Origin: Chloroflexota bacterium
GTDB taxonomy: Bacteria > Chloroflexota > Dehalococcoidia > DSGV01
Direction of reading: 5' to 3'
NCBI GenBank assembly: GCA_021787985.1
Contig: JAJYLG010000007.1
Coordinates: 30,883 to 76,211 of the forward strand
Length of the DNA stretch: 45,329 nt
Shown here: in pieces, positions 1-7,400 of the stretch
How the letters are laid out: the number at the start of each line of letters is the position of its first letter
Numbering within the stretch: the first letter of the stretch is position 1
Notes under the pieces: model-generated
Databases searched by the model: none
What the model was told of the DNA's origin: nothing
The model's input: only the letters and a program-made list of their open reading frames with translations
Position numbers and translations under genes: made by a program

Positions 1-42
1 CACACGAGTCACCGGGCCGCGCGTGGTCTCCACCATCTGCAT
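1..42 (-). CDS. Start of an unidentified gene, cut by the window edge
   Basis: Fourteen codons (MQMVETTRGPVTRV) run off the left edge. The ATG overlaps the TGA of the upstream hydratase-like gene in a TGATG arrangement, so the two are probably translationally coupled. In split MaoC/HadA-HadB-type hydratases the next gene is often the catalytic hot-dog half, which would fit here, but 14 residues are too few to identify it. Confidence 0.45.
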   Translation of the reverse strand, partial: MQMVETTRGPVTRV

Positions 43-431
43 CACTCGCCTCCCCGCTCGATGAACGTGGTGCGCTGTCGTTGCACGACCGCGCCCGCAC
101 CGTCTTGGAACTCCGCCGCCACGATCGCGAAGCTGTTCGGCCCTCGCTGGTAGACGTCATCCACGTAGACGCGGACCCGCAAGCGCTCTCCGGGTACGAA
201 CGGCCGACTCCACTCGTACGCGTGGCCGGCGAGCAGCGCCTTGGCGAAGTCCAGGTCGAGCACCTCGACGAGGCGTCCCTCACCGGCGATCGTCGGGCCG
301 AAGTAGGGCACCAGCGCGGCGGTCTGGCCCGCCGAATCGGTACCGATCGCCCGCTCGAGCTCGGCCAGCTTGACCGGCTCGACGCGCAGCTCTGTCTCGA
401 GGATGGTTTGTCCTTTGGCACGGTCGTTCAT
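42..431 (-). CDS. FAS1-like / MaoC N-terminal type dehydratase subunit
   Basis: A protein of 129 residues resembling the N-terminal hot-dog half of MaoC-type enoyl-CoA hydratases (FAS1-like dehydratase family). Visible hallmarks are the LDLDFAKALLAGHAYEWSRP stretch followed by FVPGERLRVRVYVDDVYQ and a C-terminal strand with RQRTTFIERG. This half normally lacks the catalytic Asp/His pair and works as a dimer with a second hot-dog protein, perhaps the gene starting at 42. The start at 431 is chosen because GGAGGGG lies just upstream; the frame stays open much further upstream without family similarity. It is transcribed divergently from the diiron gene at 754. Likely role: hydration of an unsaturated acyl-CoA intermediate. 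Confidence 0.7.
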   Translation of the reverse strand: MNDRAKGQTILETELRVEPVKLAELERAIGTDSAGQTAALVPYFGPTIAGEGRLVEVLDLDFAKALLAGHAYEWSRPFVPGERLRVRVYVDDVYQRGPNSFAIVAAEFQDGAGAVVQRQRTTFIERGGE

Positions 432-686
432 CGAGCTGTCCCCTCCATCGCGAATGCGCCCTGCCGTCGGCGGCTCGGCGGTGCCCGAGGCCCGTGCGAA
501 CCTCGCGGAGCCTGTCCCGACGCCGAGGTTTATTCGACCTTCCACAAGGTAGAAAGCCGCCCTGTGCCGTGTCAACGGGGTGTGCTGGGCCATTGCCTTC
601 CGCGGAACGGCGCCGCTGGCGTCCGGTACGCCTCCAATCTCAGAGCTCAGATCCGTCCGCCCCCGCCGGCCCCGGTCGCCGAAAGC

Positions 687-715
687 TTGACCCCGCTGGC
701 GGGGCTGCATATATT
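687..715 (+). promoter_or_regulatory. Sigma-70-like promoter for the diiron gene at 754
   Basis: TTGACC (687-692) and TATATT (710-715) are separated by exactly 17 nt, in an AT-poor region where such a match is unlikely by chance. The expected transcription start is near 722, directly on the inverted repeat at 721-742. The rest of the 432-753 intergenic stretch shows only a small palindrome, ACCTT-CCAC-AAGGT at 537-550, on the side of the divergent hydratase gene. Confidence 0.6.
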
Positions 716-720
716 TCTAG

Positions 721-742
721 CGACCAGTCGGGAGACTGATCG
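721..742. promoter_or_regulatory. Inverted-repeat operator candidate at +1 of the 754 promoter
   Basis: Nine-base arms CGACCAGTC (721-729) and GACTGATCG (734-742) are reverse complements with one mismatch and a 4-nt spacer. The element lies between the predicted -10 box and the Shine-Dalgarno region of the gene at 754, a place where a bound repressor would block initiation. The binding protein is unknown; the IclR regulator at 5849 is one candidate. Confidence 0.45.
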
Positions 743-753
743 GGGGGAGGGCG

Positions 754-1485
754 ATGGCGATGATCGCTGACACCGCCAGCCAGCGGCGTGTGTACGCCGA
801 GGGCGATCCCGAGATGCCAGGCGAGTTCCGCCAGCTCCTGATCCGCATGCTGGTCCACCACATCGAGAACTCCCGCAGTCCCTGGTACATCAACCTCCTC
901 AACCGGCTCTGGGAGCGCTGCATGACGCTCGCGCCGGACGACAGGACCAGGACGGCGTTCGCCCGCCTCATGCAGCAAGAGGTGGAGCACGGCGCGATCA
1001 CGGCGCGCGTGCTCGAAGGGCTCGGCGTCGACTACGTGGAGCAGCCGCGCGGCCAGTACCTCTTCGACCTGCCGATCGAGACCTTCTGCGACCTCGCCTA
1101 CTTCCATGCGCTGGGCGACCGCGTCGGCATGTACATCGGAGAGGAGTGGGAGGGGATCCCATACGAGCCGTTGCTCCGCTACGCCGACCGCCTTCACAAG
1201 GATGAGGTCTTCCACTGCACCCTGGGGATGCGGAACCTGCGCCGCGTGTGCTCCACCCCCGAGGGGCGCGAGGAGGCGAGCAAGCTGATCAACAAGTGGT
1301 GGCCGGCGGTGCTGGACATGTTCGGCCGGTCGGATTCCAGGGCCTCAGAGGCGTACGTCCGCTTGGGATTGCGCAAGCGCGACAACGAAGGACTCCGGCA
1401 GCAGTACATCGCGGACACGCGGCCGCTGCTCGAGGCGATCGGCGTCCATGCGCCCCACGACCACGCCAACCGCCGCTACCTGTGA
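754..1485 (+). CDS. Diiron Paa-like protein (phenylacetic acid catabolic PaaA/PaaC superfamily)
   Basis: 243 residues, all-helical, resembling the ferritin-like Paa_catabolic family of ring-1,2-phenylacetyl-CoA epoxidase subunits. Two carboxylate-His motifs typical of a diiron site are visible: QQEVEHGAITARVLEGLG near residue 72 and HKDEVFHCTLGMRNLRR near residue 150. GGGGGGAGGG precedes the ATG. It has its own promoter and operator and stands apart from the PaaABCD-like operon 14 kb downstream. It may be an additional monooxygenase component, or a standalone diiron oxygenase acting on the CoA thioesters made by the adjacent ligases. The family call is firm; substrate and activity are not known. 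Confidence 0.75.
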   Translation: MAMIADTASQRRVYAEGDPEMPGEFRQLLIRMLVHHIENSRSPWYINLLNRLWERCMTLAPDDRTRTAFARLMQQEVEHGAITARVLEGLGVDYVEQPRGQYLFDLPIETFCDLAYFHALGDRVGMYIGEEWEGIPYEPLLRYADRLHKDEVFHCTLGMRNLRRVCSTPEGREEASKLINKWWPAVLDMFGRSDSRASEAYVRLGLRKRDNEGLRQQYIADTRPLLEAIGVHAPHDHANRRYL

Positions 1486-1805
1486 GCCAGGCGAGCGCGT
1501 CCTCGCCCGCGTGCCGGACTCCGCGGCGAGCGACGGGCCTCCCGACCGGGCGGTAATGATGCAGACTCATCATGCCCATCCGTTCGCCGTGCGGTTCACT
1601 CGGACCGTCGTGTGCCCATCCGCAGGGCACTCGGCCGGGCCCCATCCCGCGCAAGGGTCGCGAGCGGGGCTGGCCGCGAACGCCTCACGACGTTCGCATC
1701 GCATCGGATGCGCCACGCTGGGGCGTCTCTGTGGGAGTGGGTGAGCAGCCAGAGCGACGCGCGCGGCGCGTACGCGCGGGAAGCGGACGAGCGGGGAGGA
1801 GCGCC
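1486..1805. other. Intergenic region upstream of the first ligase
   Basis: 320 nt with no convincing gene. Its only distinct element is the ATGATG-N6-CATCAT palindrome at 1556-1573. Open frames extend through it from the ligase but lack family similarity, and the ligase start at 1806 has the only good ribosome binding site. Confidence 0.5.
1556..1573. promoter_or_regulatory. 18-bp palindromic operator candidate, copy 1
   Basis: ATGATG-CAGACT-CATCAT. Its reverse complement matches 17 of 18 positions of a second copy at 20079-20096, in front of the LLM oxidoreductase gene. Both copies are intergenic. This suggests a shared regulator for the ligase operon and the minus-strand operon; the regulator is not identified. 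Confidence 0.5.
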
Positions 1806-3176
1806 GTGGTGAAGGCACGGGCAGGCGATGACGGCACCTACTGGGATGCCTACTGGCAGCAGATGCCGCGCGAAGAGCTGGACGCCTTCCACCTTCGCAA
1901 GGTGCGCGCGCTCATCAAGTTCGCCTACGAGCGGGTGCCGTATTACCGCAAGCTGTACGACGAGGCGGGCGTCCGGCCCGAGCACATCAAGAGCTGGAAT
2001 GACTTCTATCGCCTGGTCCCGTTGACGGACAAGCCGATGATCACCGCCGACCAGTATGAGCGGGAGCAGGTGGCGGGGTTTGCGGCCCTGCCGCCGGATC
2101 TCCACCGCTGGTTCCATCGCACCTCGGGCACCACGGGCAGGCCCCTGAACGAGGTGTTCAGCGGCTACGACCGCATCACCGCGGCCCATGACTGCTGGCC
2201 GTGGGGATGGTGGGATGTCGGCCTGCGGCCGGGCGACTCGATCTACTTCGCCTTCGGCTTTGGGACCTTCGTGGGCTTCTGGAGCGCGGTGTTCGCCGCC
2301 GAGCGGATGGGACTGACCGTGATCCCGGGCGGAGGCATGAGCACCGAGGAGCGCATCCAGCAGATCCTCGAGCTCAAGCCGGCATGCGTGTGTGCCACGC
2401 CGACCTACCTGGTGCACCTGGGCCGGGTGGCGCGCGCGAAGGGCTGGCGACTGCCGGACGCCGGTGTCCGCGTGCTGACCATGGCCGGCGAGAGCGGCGG
2501 AAACGTGCCGGCGATGCGGCAGGAGATGCAGGACGCGTGGGGCCCCGCCAAGATCTGCGACATCTACGGTGTCAGCGAGCTGAGCTTCGGCTCGACGGAG
2601 TGCCGCGGGACCAGCGCGGGGCGGGCGCTCGGCGTCCACGTGGTAGAGCGCTATTACCACACGTTCATCGTCGACCCGAAGACATTCGAGCCCATCTTCG
2701 AAGAGGGCGCCGTCGGCGAGCATGTGGTGACGAGCTTCCGGCCGACGCAGCCGCTCATCAAGTACCGGACGCACGACCTGGTCCGGCTCCGGCGCAACCA
2801 CGACCACGGATGCGGCTGGAAATGGACCTTCCTCGAGGGCGGCGTCCTGGGCCGGACGGACTCCATGGTGACCATCCGGGGCGTGAACGTCTACCCGACC
2901 GCGGTGGAGCAGCTCCTGGGGCAGGCCGACGGGCTGGCGCCGTACTACGAGCTCCACATCGACCGCGTGCAGGGGGAGGACCAGATGACCGTCCGCATCG
3001 AGGCCGAGCCTCCCCAGCCCGCGGCGCAGTACCCGGAGCTCGCGGGCCGGACCGCCGCCATGCTCCGCCGCAGCATCGGCGTTCGGATCGACGTCGAGGT
3101 GCTGCAGCCGGAGGCGCTGCTGCGATACGAGCTGAAGTCGCGCAAAGTGATCGACCATCGGAGGGAAGGACGATGA
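1806..3176 (+). CDS. Phenylacetate-CoA ligase-like AMP-forming acyl-CoA synthetase 1
   Basis: 456 residues, the usual PaaK length. It should activate a carboxylic acid to its CoA thioester through an acyl-adenylate. Visible motifs: FHLRKVRALIKFAYERVPYY near the N-terminus (typical of PaaK), the phosphate-binding loop TSGTTGRP at 106-113, the acyl-AMP motif YGVSELSFGSTEC near 254, YRTHDLV near 320, and RGVNVYPTAVEQLL at 358-371, which leads into the C-terminal AMP-binding lid. A GTG start at 1806 is chosen because GGGGAGGA lies 6 nt upstream; an ATG 234 nt further upstream has no family support. Its stop overlaps the next start (ATGA). The acid substrate is unknown, and PaaK relatives also accept substrates other than phenylacetate. 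Confidence 0.85.
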   Translation: MVKARAGDDGTYWDAYWQQMPREELDAFHLRKVRALIKFAYERVPYYRKLYDEAGVRPEHIKSWNDFYRLVPLTDKPMITADQYEREQVAGFAALPPDLHRWFHRTSGTTGRPLNEVFSGYDRITAAHDCWPWGWWDVGLRPGDSIYFAFGFGTFVGFWSAVFAAERMGLTVIPGGGMSTEERIQQILELKPACVCATPTYLVHLGRVARAKGWRLPDAGVRVLTMAGESGGNVPAMRQEMQDAWGPAKICDIYGVSELSFGSTECRGTSAGRALGVHVVERYYHTFIVDPKTFEPIFEEGAVGEHVVTSFRPTQPLIKYRTHDLVRLRRNHDHGCGWKWTFLEGGVLGRTDSMVTIRGVNVYPTAVEQLLGQADGLAPYYELHIDRVQGEDQMTVRIEAEPPQPAAQYPELAGRTAAMLRRSIGVRIDVEVLQPEALLRYELKSRKVIDHRREGR

Positions 3177-3439
3177 CACGACGGGAGTTCGCTGATCGGT
3201 TGCAGGCAGTCCGCGACGAGCTGACCGCCCTTCATCGAGCGGCGCCGAGTCCGGCCTTGCGCGCGATGCTGCTGGGCGTGCTCGAGCAACTCTTCGTCGC
3301 TCACGAGTGCGCCGCTCCGGAAGCGGTTACTGAGTTCAGTCCGTACGACGAGCAGCTCGGCTTTGAAGCGGAGACGCTTCCCGTCCGCGCGGGCCAGCCC
3401 CCCGCCTCCGCGGGGGCAGGCTCGGCGGCCACCCCCTGA
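3173..3439 (+). CDS. Small helical protein translationally coupled to ligase 1
   Basis: 88 residues of no family I recognise. It starts within the ligase stop codon (ATGA overlap), so it is almost certainly co-translated. The first 50 residues (MTRREFADRLQAVRDELTAL and onward) look like two or three amphipathic helices; the tail is Pro/Ala/Gly-rich and probably disordered. The second ligase is followed by another small helical protein at 5289, so each ligase seems to have a small companion. Function unknown. Confidence 0.6.
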   Translation: MTRREFADRLQAVRDELTALHRAAPSPALRAMLLGVLEQLFVAHECAAPEAVTEFSPYDEQLGFEAETLPVRAGQPPASAGAGSAATP

Positions 3440-3459
3440 CGGCGGCCGGAGGCACGAGC

Positions 3460-3780
3460 ATGGACTCGAGGCGACCGCCGACGGCAACCGCATCCCGCGC
3501 CGGCCCACGCCCGGGCGCAGCGCTTGCCCCCGACTTCGAGATTCGGGTGGAGCGGCCGGACGCTCGGCTTGCGCTCATCGAGCTTCGTTCGCCCGGATAC
3601 CGGGAGTTCTTCTTCGTCGTGACCGGCAAGGCATCCGTGTCCATCACGGCCTTCCACGCGTCAGACGAGATGCACGAGGAGGCGAGAGTGTACGTCTTCC
3701 CGCCTCCGTACGGCTGGAGCATGGACCTGCCGGACGAGGATCTGGTCCTGCAGGTTTGGGAGGCGCTCGCACAAAGGTGA
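3460..3780 (+). CDS. Hypothetical small alpha/beta protein
   Basis: 106 residues. GGAGGCACGAGC precedes the ATG. After a 25-residue Arg/Pro-rich start, the rest alternates strands and helices (FEIRVERPDARLALIELRSP, then YREFFFVVTGKASVSITAFH). There is no signal peptide, membrane segment or motif I can name. It sits between the two ligase genes in the same direction with gaps of 20 and 81 nt, so it is probably part of the operon. Function unknown. Confidence 0.5.
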   Translation: MDSRRPPTATASRAGPRPGAALAPDFEIRVERPDARLALIELRSPGYREFFFVVTGKASVSITAFHASDEMHEEARVYVFPPPYGWSMDLPDEDLVLQVWEALAQR

Positions 3781-3861
3781 GGACACGGCCCGGTTCGTGC
3801 GGTCGAGCGGCTGCGCCGCGGACCGCGCGAGCAGCGGGGCGCGACACAGCGGAGAGAGGGC

Positions 3862-5262
3862 ATGGAAACACGTCTGACGCTTTGGCCAACCCACTTGATC
3901 GAGAAGCCGTTTTGGAACGAGTACGTCGAGACGCTGCCGAGGGAAGCGCTCGATCGGCTGCACCTGAAGCGACTGCGTTCCTTGTTGCGCTACGTCTACG
4001 ACAACAGCCGGTTCTACCGGGTGACCTGGGAGAAGATCGGCTTTCACCCCGATGACGTGAAGACCCTCGAGGACTTCCGCACGAAGGTCCCGATCACCGA
4101 CAAGAAAGACTTCCTTCATTTCCAGGAGGAGTACCCACCCTACGGGCTCACCGGAGCGCTGGGCGAAGACTTCGTGGCCCACCACGCGCAGACATCCGGG
4201 ACCACCGGCGTGCCTTTCCGCATCCCCTTCACGCTGTACGACACGGAGCGCTACGGCGAGTCGTGGATTTACGGATGGTGGGCGTTGGGCATTCGGCCCA
4301 CCGACACGTTCTACTTCGCGTTCAATTGGGGCCCCTACGCGGGCTTCTGGAGCGCGTACTGGGGCGCGCGCCGCCTGGGCGTGAAGGTGATGTCGGGCGG
4401 GGGCTCCGACACGGAAGGACACGTCAAGGCCATCGTGCGTGACCGGCCGACGGTGCTGATCGCCACGCCGAGCTATGCCCTGCGCATCGCCGAGCAAGCC
4501 CGCGAGATGGGGATCGACCTGAGCGAATCGTCCATCCGCTTCACCTACCATGCCGGCGAGCCCGGGCCGTGCGCCCTGCAAGCGCTGCGCGAGCGGCTGG
4601 ACCGCGAGTACGGCGCCATTTCGGGCGACTTGCTCGGCGTGGCCGAGCTCGACGCCATGGCTCCCGGCTGCCCGCACCGCCACGGTGTCCACATGAACGA
4701 GATGAACACCTACTCGTGGACGCGCGACCCGGCGAGCGGGAACGCCGCCGCCGAGGGCGAGATCGGGGAGAACGTCGTCACCACTTTCGTCAACAGCGCC
4801 CAGCCGCTGGTGAACTACGACACCCATGACCTGGTGCAGGCGTATCAGCAGCAGATCCCTTGCGGCTGCGGCCGCACCTGGCGCTACCTGGACGGCGCGG
4901 TCCTCGGTCGCAGCGACCACATGATCACGGTGCGCGGCACCAACGTGTACCCTTCGGCGGTCGAGAATCTGCTCATGAAAGTCCCCGGAGTCAGCAGCTA
5001 CTTCCAGCTCGTCCTCTCGTGGGATGCCGGGAGCGGCATGGACCAGATGGCCGTGCGTCTGGAGCCGACGAGCGACGCGCGCCACGACGAGTGGGACAGC
5101 ATCGCACGGCGCGTCCAGACCATGATCAAGGACAACGTCGGCGTGCGGATGGAGGCCGAGGTCGTCGAACCGGGGACGCTTCCGCGGACGGACCTGAAGA
5201 TGAAGCGCATCGTCGATCTGCGGCCGGCCGAGGTGCGGCGGGCGCTGGACCGGCAAGCGTGA
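3862..5262 (+). CDS. Phenylacetate-CoA ligase-like AMP-forming acyl-CoA synthetase 2
   Basis: 466 residues, clearly a paralogue of the ligase at 1806. Motifs: LHLKRLRSLLRYVYDNSRFY near the N-terminus, the phosphate-binding loop TSGTTGVP at 111-118, GVAELDAMAPGC as the acyl-AMP region, YDTHDLV, and RGTNVYPSAVENLL before the C-terminal lid. A Cys pair (CGCG) precedes the lid, as CGW does in ligase 1. GAGAGAGGGC precedes the ATG. Two ligases in one operon suggest two different acids, or a parent acid and a breakdown product. It may act upstream of the Paa-like oxygenase genes. Confidence 0.85.
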   Translation: METRLTLWPTHLIEKPFWNEYVETLPREALDRLHLKRLRSLLRYVYDNSRFYRVTWEKIGFHPDDVKTLEDFRTKVPITDKKDFLHFQEEYPPYGLTGALGEDFVAHHAQTSGTTGVPFRIPFTLYDTERYGESWIYGWWALGIRPTDTFYFAFNWGPYAGFWSAYWGARRLGVKVMSGGGSDTEGHVKAIVRDRPTVLIATPSYALRIAEQAREMGIDLSESSIRFTYHAGEPGPCALQALRERLDREYGAISGDLLGVAELDAMAPGCPHRHGVHMNEMNTYSWTRDPASGNAAAEGEIGENVVTTFVNSAQPLVNYDTHDLVQAYQQQIPCGCGRTWRYLDGAVLGRSDHMITVRGTNVYPSAVENLLMKVPGVSSYFQLVLSWDAGSGMDQMAVRLEPTSDARHDEWDSIARRVQTMIKDNVGVRMEAEVVEPGTLPRTDLKMKRIVDLRPAEVRRALDRQA

Positions 5263-5288
5263 GCGCGGCACCGAAAGGGGGGACCACG

Positions 5289-5540
5289 ATGGCCATGGGG
5301 CGAGAGGAGCAGCTCGCGGCCGTCGCCGAGCTACGGGAACGGCTCGCGCGGCTGCTCGGGCAGACCGACATCCCCGCGCTGTACGAGTGCTACAAGCTGG
5401 CCGACATGAACCTGCACTGGGCGCGCTGGCTGCTCGGAGAGGTCGGAGAGGTGCTCCCCGAGCTCGAGCTCGCCGCGCGCGGCCAGGCCGGCAGCCCGGC
5501 AAGTGCGGAACCGGTCGGCTTGGACTCGCGGCAGTCCTGA
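5289..5540 (+). CDS. Small helical protein following ligase 2
   Basis: 83 residues of no recognised family. GGGGGGACCACG precedes the ATG, 26 nt after the ligase stop. The first 60 residues form helices with repeated Leu/Ala/Glu spacing (REEQLAAVAELRERLARLLG), then a Cys-Tyr-Lys-Leu and Trp-containing segment (YECYKLADMNLHWARWLLGE). Its position mirrors the small gene after ligase 1. It could be a ligase partner or regulator; nothing in the sequence proves this. Confidence 0.55.
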   Translation: MAMGREEQLAAVAELRERLARLLGQTDIPALYECYKLADMNLHWARWLLGEVGEVLPELELAARGQAGSPASAEPVGLDSRQS

Positions 5541-5542
5541 CG

Positions 5543-5591
5543 GCCGCGCACGGCTGCTGGCGGGTCTCGCAGCCGGCGCGCCGTGCGCGGC
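5543..5591 (+). terminator. Strong GC hairpin just after the ligase operon
   Basis: Perfect 12-bp arms GCCGCGCACGGC (5543-5554) and GCCGTGCGCGGC (5580-5591), with a smaller nested stem GGCTGC/GCAGCC (5552-5557 and 5569-5574). It begins 3 nt after the stop codon. There is no T-tract, so it may be a factor-assisted terminator or an mRNA 3' end stabiliser. Confidence 0.5.
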
Positions 5592-5658
5592 GCGCTGATG
5601 ACCACTCGGCGCACCGGTCGTCGGGGCCGCTGGGCGCGTGCTGCGCCGCCCGAGAAAC

Positions 5659-5841
5659 GTTCTATTAGGAGAACCGATATCCATTGCCGCGCCGACGCGG
5701 TCAGCGTGCCTCTCCGGAGAACGACGCCGGCGGCAAGGAAACGAGGCGCACAGATTCAGCGAGTCGGGCACTTGACGCATAGGCCGCCCGTTGCTAGCCT
5801 GCCTGCAAGCTGGCGAGCGAACGACATGTATTCTCCGGAGA
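5659..5841. promoter_or_regulatory. Three palindromes upstream of the IclR gene
   Basis: GTTCT-ATTAGG-AGAAC at 5659-5674, TCTCCGGAGA at 5711-5720, and TCTCCGGAGA again at 5832-5841. The last overlaps the ribosome binding site of the IclR gene. Two identical 10-bp palindromes 121 bp apart in one 308-nt gap suggest autoregulation. The gap (5541-5848) otherwise holds only the terminator-like hairpin. Confidence 0.45.
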
Positions 5842-5848
5842 GAACCCA

Positions 5849-6634
5849 ATGTCCGGACCCGTTCCCTCGGTGCGGTCGGCCATTCGCCTCATCCAGTACG
5901 TCGCGGAGCACCCGGACACCCGCGGGCGCGACGCGGCGCGCGCCCTCGAGCTCAACCCCAGCACCTGTCACGACATCCTCAAGACGCTGGTGAACGGCGG
6001 AATGCTCGAGTTCGACGTGGCTACGAAACGATACCGGCTGGGGCCCACGCTCGTTGCCCTCGGCGGCAGGGCTTGGGAGGAGACGGACTACACACGAGTC
6101 ACCCGCCCGCTGCTCGAGCAGTGGGTGGCCGAAACCCGGTTCACCGTCTTCGTTGTGCGCCCGCTTCCCAACCACGAGTTCGTCGTGGTCGACAAGGTCG
6201 CGAGCCCCCACAACATCAAGGTCACCGTCGACCTGGCAGAGCGGTTTCCCCTGACCACGGCCGCGATCGGCAAGGCGTATCTTACGTGCTTGCCCAGAGA
6301 GCAAGCGGCGGCGCTCCTGGAGCAAGCGGGCCTGCCTGCCTTCACGCCCTGGTCGATCACCGATGTGGCGGACTTCCTGGCCGAGGTGGACCAGGCCCGG
6401 GTACGGGGATGGTCCGAGGCGCGACAGGAGTACTTCAGCTTCACCAACGCGGTCGCCGCGCCAATCCGCGGTCCGCATCAGCGGGCGGAGCTGATCGTAT
6501 GCAGCCTGGCCGCCACCACCGACATGTCGAGCGACCGGCTCGAGCACCACGGCCGCGCCATTCGGCAGCTCGCCAACCTGATCGGCGAAGCGGTGCGGAG
6601 CGGTGCGCCGCGCGCGCACACGGGGGGGCGATGA
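5849..6634 (+). CDS. IclR-family transcriptional regulator
   Basis: 261 residues, normal IclR length. The N-terminal winged helix-turn-helix spans about residues 8-65 (SVRSAIRLIQYVAEHPD, then GRDAARALELNPSTCHDILK and a wing ending YRLGP). The C-terminal effector domain follows, with the family signature region PLTTAAIGKAYLTCLPRE and the segment SFTNAVAAPIRG. IclR regulators often control aromatic acid catabolism and bind palindromes near their own genes, which fits the repeats at 5711 and 5832. It lies between the ligase operon and the cupin-AAA-transporter operon and could control either or both. The effector is unknown. Confidence 0.9.
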   Translation: MSGPVPSVRSAIRLIQYVAEHPDTRGRDAARALELNPSTCHDILKTLVNGGMLEFDVATKRYRLGPTLVALGGRAWEETDYTRVTRPLLEQWVAETRFTVFVVRPLPNHEFVVVDKVASPHNIKVTVDLAERFPLTTAAIGKAYLTCLPREQAAALLEQAGLPAFTPWSITDVADFLAEVDQARVRGWSEARQEYFSFTNAVAAPIRGPHQRAELIVCSLAATTDMSSDRLEHHGRAIRQLANLIGEAVRSGAPRAHTGGR

Positions 6635-6783
6635 GCGGGCTTGCAACGCCAGGGCCAACGGTCCGCTCTTGCCGTCCGGGAGGAGAGTCCATCACCACCA
6701 CGCGCGCAGCGCCGCCGGACCTCCGCCGGCCACCCGCGCGCGATTGCGAGCAGTCACAAGTCAGGAAAAGGAGCGATTGATCG

Positions 6784-7362
6784 ATGGCCGAGCAGGTCCG
6801 CACCCGGACGCGCGAGGGAGAGCCCAACCCCGGCGAGAAGTACATGGGGATCTACGGAGATCGGGAGAAGTTCGTCGAACGGCAGACGGCGCTACCGCTC
6901 GTTGTCAAGGCGGTCAAGCCGTCCGAGTACGAGCTCTGCCCGCAGGGTCTCATCGGATGGTACCTGCATCCGCAGATCTTCAATGACCGCTGTCTCGAGG
7001 AGTGGTGGGTGTTCATCCACGATATTCGCGGGGTCTCCGGCCGCCACCGCCACCAGGGTGGCCTAGTGCTGTTCATCATCGACGGTCACGGCTACACCAC
7101 GGTGAACGGCGTGCGCTACGACTGGAAGAAGGGCGACCTCGTGCTGCTGCCGCTTCTGCCCGAGGGCTGCGAGCACCAGCATTTCGCGCTATCACCCGGC
7201 GGCGCGAAGTGGTTGGCCTTCATCCACCGACCGACCTTCAACGAGGTCGGCAGCGAGCTGGTCCAGACGGCCATCGATCCCGAATGGGCGGCCGAGTACA
7301 ACGTGAGCACGTGGAAGGGCGCGACCGTGGCGTCTGAGGCCCTCACCCCATCGCGGCGCTGA
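6784..7362 (+). CDS. Cupin protein, gentisate-dioxygenase-like (metal site intact)
   Basis: 192 residues with one cupin barrel at about residues 70-150. The first cupin motif reads GRHRHQGGLVLFIIDGHG and the second GDLVLLPLLPEGCEHQHF. This offers a 2-His plus 1-His site like that of gentisate-type ring-cleavage dioxygenases, without the usual motif-1 Glu. AAGGAG precedes the ATG by 9 nt. It starts a tightly spaced set running to the LivF gene at 15127. Together with the next gene it resembles a bicupin dioxygenase split in two. Proposed role: cleavage of a hydroxylated ring or acyl-CoA derivative; substrate unknown. Confidence 0.75.
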   Translation: MAEQVRTRTREGEPNPGEKYMGIYGDREKFVERQTALPLVVKAVKPSEYELCPQGLIGWYLHPQIFNDRCLEEWWVFIHDIRGVSGRHRHQGGLVLFIIDGHGYTTVNGVRYDWKKGDLVLLPLLPEGCEHQHFALSPGGAKWLAFIHRPTFNEVGSELVQTAIDPEWAAEYNVSTWKGATVASEALTPSRR

Positions 7363-7400
7363 GCCCGACCACAACGCCAACTGGAGCAGGAGAAGGATCG

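Noticed and set aside
3661-5502. Long minus-strand frame (613 codons) opposite ligase 2
   Set aside because: Low-complexity Arg/Ala/Val-rich translation with no motifs; ligase 2 is unambiguous on the plus strand.
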